31,455 nt of DNA. It comes from a virus. Below, in pieces: positions 16,945-24,156 of the stretch (position 1 is the stretch's first letter; each line of letters opens with the position of its first letter). The notes under the pieces are model-generated. The model ran no database searches and was not told the DNA's origin. It saw only the letters and a program-made list of their open reading frames with translations. Position numbers and translations under genes: made by a program. Location of the stretch: positions 1-31,455 of IMG/VR virus record IMGVR_UViG_3300031578_000223; one strand, written 5' to 3'.

Positions 16945-17268
16945 ATGATAGAATTTATAACAAAAGATAAGGTTATAGTTGACCCTAGAAAAGGTACAAT
17001 GGAGAAGGTAATTATGAATGTAGATTCTGTATGGTATGGGCCATTGGGATATGCTGCTAGTATAAGTTATAGAACTTCATCAGGTGAAATACTACCTCAC
17101 CCACCAATAGAAGAATTTACGATATTGGAGGCAGAAACTCTGGAAGATTATTTGGGTGTAGATGGAGTTACTGTTACAGAAAAATTTACCTCATTAATTG
17201 AGAAGGTAACATTATTTAATTTGAATTTAGATAATACTTATGGTAGTCAATGGGAGATTTTAACTTAA
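16945..17268 (+). CDS. Hypothetical protein downstream of fibre (107 aa)
   Basis: It starts 4 nt after the 418-aa fibre stop, so the two are probably translated together. The sequence MIEFITKDKVIVDPRKGTME begins a small predicted beta protein (VWYGPLGYAASISYRTSSGE) followed by an acidic helical stretch (EEFTILEAETLEDYLGVDG) and a short helical end. It has no Cys, signal or membrane segment. Size and position fit a fibre-assembly chaperone or a small fibre-associated subunit, but no family is recognised. Confidence 0.65.
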   Translation: MIEFITKDKVIVDPRKGTMEKVIMNVDSVWYGPLGYAASISYRTSSGEILPHPPIEEFTILEAETLEDYLGVDGVTVTEKFTSLIEKVTLFNLNLDNTYGSQWEILT

Positions 17269-17292
17269 AACCAAATAAATAATAAATTATTT

Positions 17293-17318
17293 TTTGTAAT
17301 AAATAAATTATATATTTG
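17293..17318 (+). promoter_or_regulatory. Candidate host-type (Bacteroidota) promoter
   Basis: TTTG (17293-17296, end of TTTTTTG) and TATATTTG (17311-17318) match the Bacteroidota -33 (TTTG) and -7 (TAnnTTTG) elements, 26 nt before the 94-aa gene. The 14-nt spacer is a few bases shorter than the usual range, which lowers confidence. Confidence 0.42.
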
Positions 17319-17343
17319 CGTAACAATTTAAAATAAATCAAAA

Positions 17344-17628
17344 ATGAGAAAAACCAAATTACCAGAAAAAGCAGATGTTGAAGTAAAAAAACTTGCAGCT
17401 GAAGAATTAGAAAAAATTGTTGAAGTTCAACAAAGAATTAATAACATTACTTTAAATTTAGGTAATGCAGAATTAGCCAAAGCAGAAATAATGATTCAAT
17501 ATTCTAAAGTTAAAGCTGAATGGGATATTATTGCAAAAACGTTAGAAGACAAATATGGTCAAGTTAATGTTAACTTAGCCGATGGATCAATTCAATCAAT
17601 TGATCCTTCTGCAAATCCTTTGGGATAA
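17344..17628 (+). CDS. Small coiled-coil phage protein (94 aa)
   Basis: Apart from its tail the protein is helical: KADVEVKKLAAEELEKIVEV and NAELAKAEIMIQYSKVKAEW form a probable coiled-coil hairpin. It ends KYGQVNVNLADGSIQSIDPS. Small proteins with this helical hairpin and a 'YG-x-(V/G)-N-(V/I)-(N/D)-L-x-x-G' ending are frequent in phages, as I remember, but have no established role. It is a single-gene unit with a promoter candidate 26 nt upstream and a strong terminator beginning 24 nt after its stop. No membrane segment or Cys is present. Confidence 0.72.
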   Translation: MRKTKLPEKADVEVKKLAAEELEKIVEVQQRINNITLNLGNAELAKAEIMIQYSKVKAEWDIIAKTLEDKYGQVNVNLADGSIQSIDPSANPLG

Positions 17629-17652
17629 TTTCCTTATACATAAATATTTTAT

Positions 17653-17698
17653 AAAAAATTTTATAACTAAACTTTCTTGTTTGGTTATAAAATTTTTT
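17653..17698 (+). terminator. Long symmetric intrinsic terminator
   Basis: Two 20-nt arms (17653-17672 and 17679-17698) pair at 19 positions plus one G-U, over the loop TTTCTT. The core stem is TTTTATAACTAAAC with GTTTGGTTATAAAA. The right arm ends in six T and the left arm begins with six A, so it could work in both directions. The promoter core at 17700 starts one base beyond it. Confidence 0.85.
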
Positions 17699-17717
17699 GT
17701 ATATTATAACTGTATAG
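17693..17717 (+). promoter_or_regulatory. Candidate phage promoter (TATATTATA class) abutting a terminator
   Basis: TTTTTTG (17693-17699) plus TATATTATA (17700-17708) and CTGTATAG form one of the best matches to the recurring motif. It is 48 nt before the 739-aa gene. Its T-tract is also the T-tract of the preceding terminator. Confidence 0.58.
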
Positions 17718-17756
17718 ATTGCAATAAGATATTACATCACAGTAAAAAAAATATTT

Positions 17757-19976
17757 ATGATACCAATAAATTCAAGTAATTCAACTAATGGATGTGATAG
17801 TATTTCATCCAATTGTGTCATTTGGCAAGGGCCAGATATTAGTTGTATAAATCTTTGTAATGGAGATACAATCAGTGAAGTAACTGCTAAGTTAGCTGAA
17901 TTAGTATGTACAATAATTGAAGATGGTGTTGCAATTAACCCTAATTTAACAGGTTTAGATTTATCTTGCCTTAACATACCGGGTATAACCCCCACTACAT
18001 TAGTTCCTGTTTTACAAGAAATGATTAATGCAATATGTGCAGAAAATTGTTCATGTTCTGAATATACCCTTCCCATAATGACATTACCTAATTGTATGCA
18101 GTATGATGATGCGGCAGGTAATCCGGTATATGAATTACCTTTAGATTTATTTACTGCTTTAATAGCAAATAAAGTTTGTGATATATTTACAACTATAAAC
18201 CTTATTCAAATAACATTAGACAATTATGACACCAGAATATCAGTTTTAGAAGCCTGTGTATTACCATGTACGGGAGCTATAGCAGAAACACAGGTTGTTC
18301 CTACATGTATAATTAATGTTGGTCAATTAACAGATGTATCTGTTTTATTGCTTGCTTTAGAAGTAAGATTTTGTGCATTAGAAACAGCAGTAGGTTTACC
18401 TGCTGCAATTAATGCTGCTATCAGTCAAGGATCGTGTATATTATCAACCACCACTACATTAGCTAATCCATCAATATCATATGGTTCAATACCCGGATGG
18501 AATAATACTCCAACAAATTTAGCACAAAGCACACAAAATATATGGGCTGTGTTATGTGATTTATATAATTCTGTTTTAAACATCCAAACTAATTGTTGTC
18601 CTTCCGGTTGTGAAGGTGTAACTTTTGGTTATAACACATTAAATATATTAGACACTAATGGTGTAATTTCAGGTATCAATTTTAACTTTCAAAATACAAC
18701 GGGAACGGGATCGGTTATTCCAGCAACATTTAATGATTGTGCTGGTAGTACAATTATTACTATTACAGATAGTAATAATGTTTCAATTACTAGTACAGTA
18801 AGTGTATCATCTTTACAAAATTCTGCTAGTGGAGTTACTATATCATTGCCGGGATTAAATATATATAACGGTTTAACTACCAGTGTAGCATTTTGTGTTA
18901 CAGATGGTAGAGATACATGTAGTTATACTATAGTTAAATCAATTGATGGTGTTATACCTTGTCCATTGCCAATTATAACAACCATTACGGAAACAGAAGC
19001 CACCGTTACATTTACAAATTCTTTAGGTATAACCCCTGTTTATATTATAGATATACTTAATAATACAACAAACGCTCTAGTAGCAACATATACTCAAAAT
19101 TCTCCGGGCATTAATGTAACGCATGTCTTTACTGGTTTAGTTCCGAGCACTGAATATAAAACTAGAATAACAATTCAAGTTGGTGGTGCAACAAAAGTTT
19201 GTACTAATACAGTAACATTTACAACAGCGTCTGCTGCAGCTCCATGTAGTAATGGATTAGATGTTGTATTTATATTAGACTATACAGGTAGTATGGGTAC
19301 TGCTATTAATACAGTTAAAGCTGGTATACCATCTACAATATCCACAATACAAACAGCATCTGGTACTAATGATTATAGATTAGCTTTAGTTTTAGCGGAT
19401 GAAGCACTTAGTTCTACTCCAAGTTATGATACTTCAACAGATTATGTTGCATTACCGGCATCACAAAAAGTTATAAATACAGGTAGTGGTGGCAAATATC
19501 AATTTATTACTGCAGTAGAAAAATTTGCCACAAATAATGCAACATCATTTACTACACAATTAAATAAAATTAATACCGGTTCACCTACTGCCTATTGGCC
19601 GTTGGGTGATGGTGCCGGCTTCCCAGAACCTACAGATATGGCAATTGGTTTTGTTATAGAAGGTTTAGATTTTGCAGGTGCATTTAGAACAGGTGTTGCT
19701 AAATATCTATTAATTTATACAGATGCTCCAGCAAGTGGTGATGATGATACATTTAATAATACTGATATTGTAAGATTAAACACATTGGCTCAAAGTTGCT
19801 TATTACAAGGCATTAAGTGTTTTGTATTAGGAGCGGGTGTTGATGAGACATATACCCCAGTTGGCGGAACACAAACATATCCTTGGAGAGTATTTGCAGA
19901 TGCAACGGGTGGTGCGTGGAATCAATCTTATTCAACTGCAACCGTAAACGCATTAATCACCGATGGTTGTGCATAA
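17757..19976 (+). CDS. Virion surface protein with FN3 and vWA domains (739 aa)
   Basis: The N-terminal about 60 residues (SNCVIWQGPDISCINLCNGD, TISEVTAKLAEL) form a Cys-rich docking module that I recall in Bacteroidota phage structural proteins. Residues about 60-290 are Cys-containing and helical. Residues about 290-400 are beta-rich. An FN3-type domain lies at about 400-498 (TVTFTNS…VFTGLVPSTEYKTRITIQV). A von Willebrand A domain fills 500-739. Its MIDAS shows D508-Y-T510-G-S512 (FILDYTGSMG), T626 and D656 (LLIYTDAPAS), a DxTGS variant of DxSxS. vWA domains bind ligands through a metal ion, so host-surface adhesion is the likely role. It is followed by the 186-aa Cys/FN3 gene after 19 nt. 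A second vWA is in the muzzle. Confidence 0.82.
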   Translation: MIPINSSNSTNGCDSISSNCVIWQGPDISCINLCNGDTISEVTAKLAELVCTIIEDGVAINPNLTGLDLSCLNIPGITPTTLVPVLQEMINAICAENCSCSEYTLPIMTLPNCMQYDDAAGNPVYELPLDLFTALIANKVCDIFTTINLIQITLDNYDTRISVLEACVLPCTGAIAETQVVPTCIINVGQLTDVSVLLLALEVRFCALETAVGLPAAINAAISQGSCILSTTTTLANPSISYGSIPGWNNTPTNLAQSTQNIWAVLCDLYNSVLNIQTNCCPSGCEGVTFGYNTLNILDTNGVISGINFNFQNTTGTGSVIPATFNDCAGSTIITITDSNNVSITSTVSVSSLQNSASGVTISLPGLNIYNGLTTSVAFCVTDGRDTCSYTIVKSIDGVIPCPLPIITTITETEATVTFTNSLGITPVYIIDILNNTTNALVATYTQNSPGINVTHVFTGLVPSTEYKTRITIQVGGATKVCTNTVTFTTASAAAPCSNGLDVVFILDYTGSMGTAINTVKAGIPSTISTIQTASGTNDYRLALVLADEALSSTPSYDTSTDYVALPASQKVINTGSGGKYQFITAVEKFATNNATSFTTQLNKINTGSPTAYWPLGDGAGFPEPTDMAIGFVIEGLDFAGAFRTGVAKYLLIYTDAPASGDDDTFNNTDIVRLNTLAQSCLLQGIKCFVLGAGVDETYTPVGGTQTYPWRVFADATGGAWNQSYSTATVNALITDGCA

Positions 19977-19995
19977 CTTTAAATAAAATAATAAA

Positions 19996-20556
19996 ATGGC
20001 ATGTAATTGTACAAAATGTAGTAGTAAATGTGGTTGTGCTGATACAGCACTAACTAATCCGTGTACATATACCGACTGTAGTGTTGGTAGTGAAAGATGT
20101 GATGATATACAATGCGCGGAATGTGTTAGTTACTGCGGTACTTCTTTTCAAATAGGTGATCCCGGATCATTACTTCAAATAACTAAAGGTGAAAGACTTG
20201 ATTCTATCATACAAAAATTTGCTATGATATTATCTAATGGTTTGGGTGCGTGTACATCTAATGATCTACAGCATGATCCGTTTAATGTATATGCTGGTAT
20301 AATTACAAGTGGTACAGCATCAGTATTATGGAATGGTACTTGGAGTGGAAGCACGGGTGTTAATATTTATTATAATACACAAATTGCACCAGGTACATGG
20401 ATTTTAGCTAATCCGGTACCAATAGTTACAACCATATTTAATTATACAATAACAAATCTTATGGCTAGTACAGCATATAAAGTAAAAATAGTAGATGCTA
20501 ATAATTCAGTTTCTTGTAAACCAATAGAAATATTATTTTCTACACCAGCAGTATAA
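19996..20556 (+). CDS. Cys-rich plus FN3-type virion protein (186 aa)
   Basis: Eleven cysteines fall in the first 48 residues (CNCTKCSSKCGC, then CTYTDC, CDDIQCAECVSYC), enough for a knotted or metal-binding head. A segment IGDPGSLLQITKGERLDSII then resembles the docking module of the 739-aa protein (ISCINLCNGDTISEV). Residues about 95-186 form one FN3-type beta sandwich (SGTASVLWNGTWSG…YTITNLMASTAYKVKIVDAN). It is probably a short surface appendage that shares its attachment site or partner with the 739-aa protein. It is the last gene before the terminator at 20610. No catalytic residues are seen. Confidence 0.72.
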   Translation: MACNCTKCSSKCGCADTALTNPCTYTDCSVGSERCDDIQCAECVSYCGTSFQIGDPGSLLQITKGERLDSIIQKFAMILSNGLGACTSNDLQHDPFNVYAGIITSGTASVLWNGTWSGSTGVNIYYNTQIAPGTWILANPVPIVTTIFNYTITNLMASTAYKVKIVDANNSVSCKPIEILFSTPAV

Positions 20557-20575
20557 AATTAAAAAAACAACAAAA

Positions 20576-20601
20576 GTGATAGTTTGTTGGTTTTCTGTCA
20601 C
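20576..20601 (+). other. Leader or 3'-UTR hairpin
   Basis: GTGATAG (20576-20582) and CTGTCAC (20595-20601) pair with one G-U over a 12-nt loop (TTTGTTGGTTTT). It sits 8 nt upstream of the next stem (20610-20637). The two stems together give a 62-nt structured RNA ending in a T-tract. Confidence 0.5.
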
Positions 20602-20609
20602 AGGAGTTG

Positions 20610-20644
20610 AAAGAGGCTGGGGTAACTTAGTCTCTTTTTTTTTT
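20610..20644 (+). terminator. Intrinsic terminator after the 739/186-aa unit
   Basis: AAAGAGGCT (20610-20618) pairs with AGTCTCTTT (20629-20637), with one G-U, over a 10-nt loop (GGGGTAACTT). A run of ten T ends at 20644. It separates the surface-protein unit from the metallophosphoesterase. Confidence 0.86.
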
Positions 20645-20672
20645 AAAAACGCATAATGTTATAAAAAAACTT

Positions 20673-20680
20673 TAAATTTG
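20673..20680 (+). promoter_or_regulatory. TAnnTTTG box 3 nt before a start codon
   Basis: TAAATTTG matches the Bacteroidota -7 element and ends three bases before the ATG at 20684. If real, transcription would begin at or near the ATG and the mRNA would be leaderless. No -33 box is clear upstream (the area is the T-tract and AAAACGCATAATG). Confidence 0.35.
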
Positions 20681-20683
20681 CAT

Positions 20684-21889
20684 ATGAGTTATTTAAAAAA
20701 TAAAATACTTGAGTCATTAAAATGGAAGAAATCACCGGCTTATTGTGCATCAAAATTAGGAATATCAGAGGAAGAATATATTAAGGTTAAAAAACAAATA
20801 TCAAATAAATTTAAAAAATCTTCTTACAGACAAAACCCAGCAATAGCTGAATCTGTAGACTTAGAAAAGGGTCAATCAACAATATCGGGTTCATTTACAT
20901 ATGAGCCAAAATCAGCAGAAGAGATAATTAAACTTTTGAAAATTGATACAAAGGTTTGGAAGTTATCACAATATTGGAATAAACAAATGGGAGACCATTG
21001 GAGAGTTTCAGCTTTAATAACTAAAATTAAAGAAAACACCAAAGAAGATTTATTACTAAATGTATTAAATAACTGGAAACCAAAGGTTTACAAAACACTT
21101 ACTACAATTAAATTCCATGACTCTAATAAAGCAGATGTATGTGGAATTATATCTTTACAAGACATTCATTTTGGAAAACAAGGAAATGAAACCATTGATA
21201 AAGATTTTGAAGACACCATCAAAAATTTATTAAGCAGAGGGGTAGCATCACACAATATTAAAGTACTATACTTTGTGGTTGGTGGTGACTTAATCAATAT
21301 GGATACTTTTGCTGGTACAACAACAAGTGGAACACCTCTTGATAACTGTATGTCTGCAACAGATGCATATATGCAAGCTTTTGATGCAATGCATTGGGCT
21401 GTGAATTATATAAAACATTACTGTGAAGAACTTGTAATAGTATATGTTCCCGGTAATCATGATAGATTATCTTCTCATCATCTGGTACATGCCCTATCTA
21501 AATCTATTTATAATGAAGGAGATATAGTCTGGGATATAAAATATGAAGAAAGAAAAGTACATGTATGGCATAATAATTTTAATGCATTTGAACATGGTGA
21601 TAAGTTAAGTAAAAACAATCCTTTAATATATGCATCAGAATACCCAAAAGAATGGGGTAGCACAATAAACAGGACATTGTATAAGGGTCACATCCATACT
21701 GATAGAAAAGTTGAGTATATGACCTCTAATGAGACCGCAGGTTTTATAGAAAAAACATTACCCAGTTTAGGTAAGACAGATTATTATCACTACAGCAATA
21801 AGTATACTGGTAACAGAAGATCGGGTAAATTAGAATTACAAGATCCAATTTTAGGAAATATATGTGAATTAACTCATCAATCAATATAA
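20684..21889 (+). CDS. Calcineurin-like metallophosphoesterase (401 aa)
   Basis: I chose ATG at 20684 (MSYLKNKILE); an in-frame TTG two codons upstream is less likely. An N-terminal HTH-like helix pair (AYCASKLGISEEEYIKVKKQ) and a linker precede the catalytic domain from about residue 150. All five signature blocks are present: D160-I-H162 (SLQDIHFGK), GGD 200-202, GNHD 257-260, EHGD with H304, and GHIH 335-338. These bind two metal ions. The family includes phosphodiesterases and nucleases such as SbcD/Mre11, but the substrate here is unknown. It is an enzyme gene within structural genes and has terminators on both sides, like a moron. Roles in DNA processing, nucleotide signalling or host control are possible. 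Confidence 0.88.
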   Translation: MSYLKNKILESLKWKKSPAYCASKLGISEEEYIKVKKQISNKFKKSSYRQNPAIAESVDLEKGQSTISGSFTYEPKSAEEIIKLLKIDTKVWKLSQYWNKQMGDHWRVSALITKIKENTKEDLLLNVLNNWKPKVYKTLTTIKFHDSNKADVCGIISLQDIHFGKQGNETIDKDFEDTIKNLLSRGVASHNIKVLYFVVGGDLINMDTFAGTTTSGTPLDNCMSATDAYMQAFDAMHWAVNYIKHYCEELVIVYVPGNHDRLSSHHLVHALSKSIYNEGDIVWDIKYEERKVHVWHNNFNAFEHGDKLSKNNPLIYASEYPKEWGSTINRTLYKGHIHTDRKVEYMTSNETAGFIEKTLPSLGKTDYYHYSNKYTGNRRSGKLELQDPILGNICELTHQSI

Positions 21890-21926
21890 AGACACAACTT
21901 AAATTTCATTAAGTGGTCTTTTTTTT
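21888..21926 (+). terminator. Intrinsic terminator after the metallophosphoesterase
   Basis: AAAGAC (21888-21893) pairs with GTCTTT (21916-21921), and ACTTAA (21897-21902) with TTAAGT (21909-21914). A small internal loop separates them, and the loop is ATTTCA. Eight T follow (21919-21926). The stem overlaps the last two bases of the stop codon. Confidence 0.78.
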
Positions 21927-21942
21927 GTAAATTATAAATATA
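21919..21942 (+). promoter_or_regulatory. Candidate phage promoter (TATATTATA class) abutting a terminator
   Basis: Eight T plus G (21919-21927), then TAAATTATA (21928-21936) and AATATAA. One base differs from the TATATTATA core. It lies 11 nt before the ATG at 21948, so the leader would be very short. It would drive the 188-aa, ring, muzzle and cargo genes. Confidence 0.5.
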
Positions 21943-21947
21943 ACCAT

Positions 21948-22514
21948 ATGATTAACAATTTTAAAAAACCAGATTTAAAAGCACCAAGATACAGAGAAAA
22001 AAGATTGGGTATATTAAATGAAGAAACAATAAAAGAATTTAAAGAAAAAAAACCTTTATATTCTAATATAGATAATGATAAATTAAAAAAAATAATAAAA
22101 CTATATAATGTAAATTTATGGCAAGCAGTAATTAAAAATAGAGATGGTGTAGAATTACCTGATTCACTGGGGTACTTGTTTATTGGAACATGTCCTTCAT
22201 CTAAAACGGTAAATACAAATTATGCATTGTCTCAACAGTATGGTAAAGTTTTACAAAATAAAAATTGGGAAACTGATGGTAACATAGGAAAAATATTTTA
22301 TACTAACTGGTCAACAAAATATAGATTTAAAAATAGAGAGCTATGGGGATTTACAGCATGTAGAGAATTTAAAAGAGCGGTGGCTAAAACTTACCCTCAA
22401 GATTGGACTAAGTATGTTGTAATGAAAAACAAATATAGAGTAGCACATCTATATTATATGAATACAAAAGAAACCAAAAAAGAATTAGAGTCTTATAATG
22501 AATTTGAAACATAA
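21948..22514 (+). CDS. Basic conserved structural-block protein (188 aa)
   Basis: The Lys/Arg/Asn-rich N-terminus (MINNFKKPDLKAPRYREKRL) is followed by helices and a compact domain with LWQAVIKNRDGVELPDSLGY, LFIGTCP and NIGKIFYTNWSTKYRFKNRE, and then an aromatic LWGFTACREFKRAVAKTYPQ. The pI is clearly basic. It leads the ring-muzzle unit and lies 5 nt before the first ring gene. I remember a conserved protein of similar size in this position in crAss-like phages, without an assigned role. A nucleic-acid contact inside the neck, or a non-structural assembly factor, are both possible. No Cys pairs, membrane segment or catalytic motif is seen. Confidence 0.75.
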   Translation: MINNFKKPDLKAPRYREKRLGILNEETIKEFKEKKPLYSNIDNDKLKKIIKLYNVNLWQAVIKNRDGVELPDSLGYLFIGTCPSSKTVNTNYALSQQYGKVLQNKNWETDGNIGKIFYTNWSTKYRFKNRELWGFTACREFKRAVAKTYPQDWTKYVVMKNKYRVAHLYYMNTKETKKELESYNEFET

Positions 22515-22519
22515 ACAAA

Positions 22520-23197
22520 ATGTCACAGATAATAATAGCAGAAGCAATATCAAGAATAAGAGGCCAGGTTAAAGCTGAGGTTCAAGATTCTTTTGTAACA
22601 GATAGATATATCTATAGTTTAATAGAAAAGTATTCTCAAGTTTTAATGAGAAGGCAAGATTCATTAAACAAATTAATGAAATTTAACTCAGTATGGGCAA
22701 CCCTTCCATACGTTGAAATGGTTGATGTTGACAAAGTAGAAGCATGTTGTTCTGGAATAACTAGTGGTTGTACCATTAAACGTTCAAAACTTAAGTTGCC
22801 ATCAATGGTTGAAGGTTATTGGGGTCCACTGATTAGAACTATAAGTTCTATAGATGGTTCACAAGAACTTCAAGCTACATATCCTGGAGTATATACATCA
22901 ATGACTAAAACAACATCCTTTAAATATAATAGAGTAAAATATTTTTGGTGGTTAAATGGTTACATTTATTCACCTAATATTGAATGGGATGCTGTCAAAG
23001 TTGAAGGTGTATTTAATGATGATATTACAAAGTGGAACTGTGATGAAAAAGATGATTGCACACCAAGATATAAACAACCAATATATGTACCTGAAGCAAT
23101 GTTTGCTGAGATTGAATCTCAAATCATAAATATTATGATGAACACAATGAAGATACCTGGTGAAGATTCTGATAATAAACAAAACATACATAGATAA
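22520..23197 (+). CDS. Tail tubular/ring protein (225 aa)
   Basis: The helical N-terminus (MSQIIIAEAISRIRGQVKAE, DRYIYSLIEKYSQVLMRRQD) is followed by a beta region with the signature EACCSGITSGCTIKRSKLKL and PSMVEGYWGPLIRTISSIDG. The middle is aromatic (RVKYFWWLNGYIY), and a C-terminal helix (FAEIESQIINIMMNTMKIPG) follows. The double-Cys loop followed by C-x-I-x-RSK-x-KLP matches what I recall of crAss-like ring proteins that stack below the portal. Its stop overlaps the next start as TAATG, so the two products are probably coupled. In ΦcrAss001 several such rings lie between portal and muzzle. Confidence 0.78.
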   Translation: MSQIIIAEAISRIRGQVKAEVQDSFVTDRYIYSLIEKYSQVLMRRQDSLNKLMKFNSVWATLPYVEMVDVDKVEACCSGITSGCTIKRSKLKLPSMVEGYWGPLIRTISSIDGSQELQATYPGVYTSMTKTTSFKYNRVKYFWWLNGYIYSPNIEWDAVKVEGVFNDDITKWNCDEKDDCTPRYKQPIYVPEAMFAEIESQIINIMMNTMKIPGEDSDNKQNIHR

Positions 23198-24111
23198 TGG
23201 GAGTATCACATAAATATAGAACATTCACTCAACTATATGAAGATGTTACAGTTGACTTTGCATCTTATTCATTGGAAGGAATGATTGAACCACAACAATT
23301 AATTAAAGTTGCTACTAAAATTAATTATGAATTAGGTTTAAAAATACATAGAACTAAAGAAACAATAATTGATGTTGAACACGGTAGAGCTCAATTACCT
23401 AGAGATTTTGCATATATCAATTATGCATTTCTTTGTGGTGAATATCATATCAATGCAACAATGCCATCAGGTACTCATGTAGAAACTTTCAATGATGTAC
23501 CATATGTTCCGGCACCTGGTGAAGTTGCTGCTTGTAGTACAGGAACTGGATGTGCTGATGTATGTGTAGTTCAGACATGTGAAGATAAAAATAGTTATCA
23601 GTTAGTTCAAAGAATTTCACCAAATCAATATAGAACTTATAGTACTTGGACAGAATTAAAAATTCAAGACATAAATCAAAAGAGTTGTTTTTGTCCTGAC
23701 CTTGCTGCACAAGCACCTGATATTGCGCAAATAGTTGATGGATTTTTAATGACTAACTTTACTAGTGGTAGAGTTTATATAAGTTATCAAGGAGCTATGG
23801 AATCTCCTGATGGAGACTTATTAGTTCTTGATCAACCTCTTTGTAATGAATATTATGAGTATGCCTTAAAACAAAGAATACTTGAAAATATGATATGGCA
23901 AGGAGAACAGGTTGCACCTCAATTACAATTAGTAGAAATACGTTTAAGAGCTGCAAGAAATAATGCCTTATCATTTGTAAACACTCCGGATTTTGCTGAA
24001 ATGCAAAAAGTATTTACAATGAATAGAAGAGCTCAGTATCATAATTACTATAATATGTTTTTGAGTTATGCTCCCCATAATCCAAGGCTTCATTCGGGTA
24101 TCAATACATAA
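23197..24111 (+). CDS. Second tail ring protein (304 aa)
   Basis: Starts at the overlapping TAATG. MGVSHKYRTFTQLYEDVTVD leads a helical domain with QLIKVATKINYELGLKIHRT. A beta part follows with HGRAQLPRDFAYINYAFLCG and a Cys-rich insert (AACSTGTGCADVCVVQTCED). Then come a conserved-looking core (RVYISYQGAMESPDGDLLVL) and a C-terminal helix bundle with RLRAARNNALSFVNTPDFAE and RRAQYHNYYNMFL. Size, layout and position directly before the muzzle fit the crAss-like ring protein that docks the muzzle (called gp43 in ΦcrAss001, from memory). The muzzle gene follows after 45 nt. Confidence 0.8.
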   Translation: MGVSHKYRTFTQLYEDVTVDFASYSLEGMIEPQQLIKVATKINYELGLKIHRTKETIIDVEHGRAQLPRDFAYINYAFLCGEYHINATMPSGTHVETFNDVPYVPAPGEVAACSTGTGCADVCVVQTCEDKNSYQLVQRISPNQYRTYSTWTELKIQDINQKSCFCPDLAAQAPDIAQIVDGFLMTNFTSGRVYISYQGAMESPDGDLLVLDQPLCNEYYEYALKQRILENMIWQGEQVAPQLQLVEIRLRAARNNALSFVNTPDFAEMQKVFTMNRRAQYHNYYNMFLSYAPHNPRLHSGINT

Positions 24112-24156
24112 AGTAGTATTAATAATCCCACACACTAATAAAAGAATTAAATTATT

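Noticed and set aside
17582-17779. 65-codon + strand ORF overlapping the end of the 94-aa gene
   Set aside because: It is out of frame with real genes at both ends and translates the terminator and promoter region.
20678-20683. TTG start two codons upstream of the metallophosphoesterase ATG
   Set aside because: ATG at 20684 is a better start. The TTG is part of the TAAATTTG box.
22451-22459. TATATTATA match inside the 188-aa gene, 60 nt before the first ring gene
   Set aside because: It lacks the upstream T-tract and encodes ordinary residues (L-Y-Y-M), so it is most likely chance.
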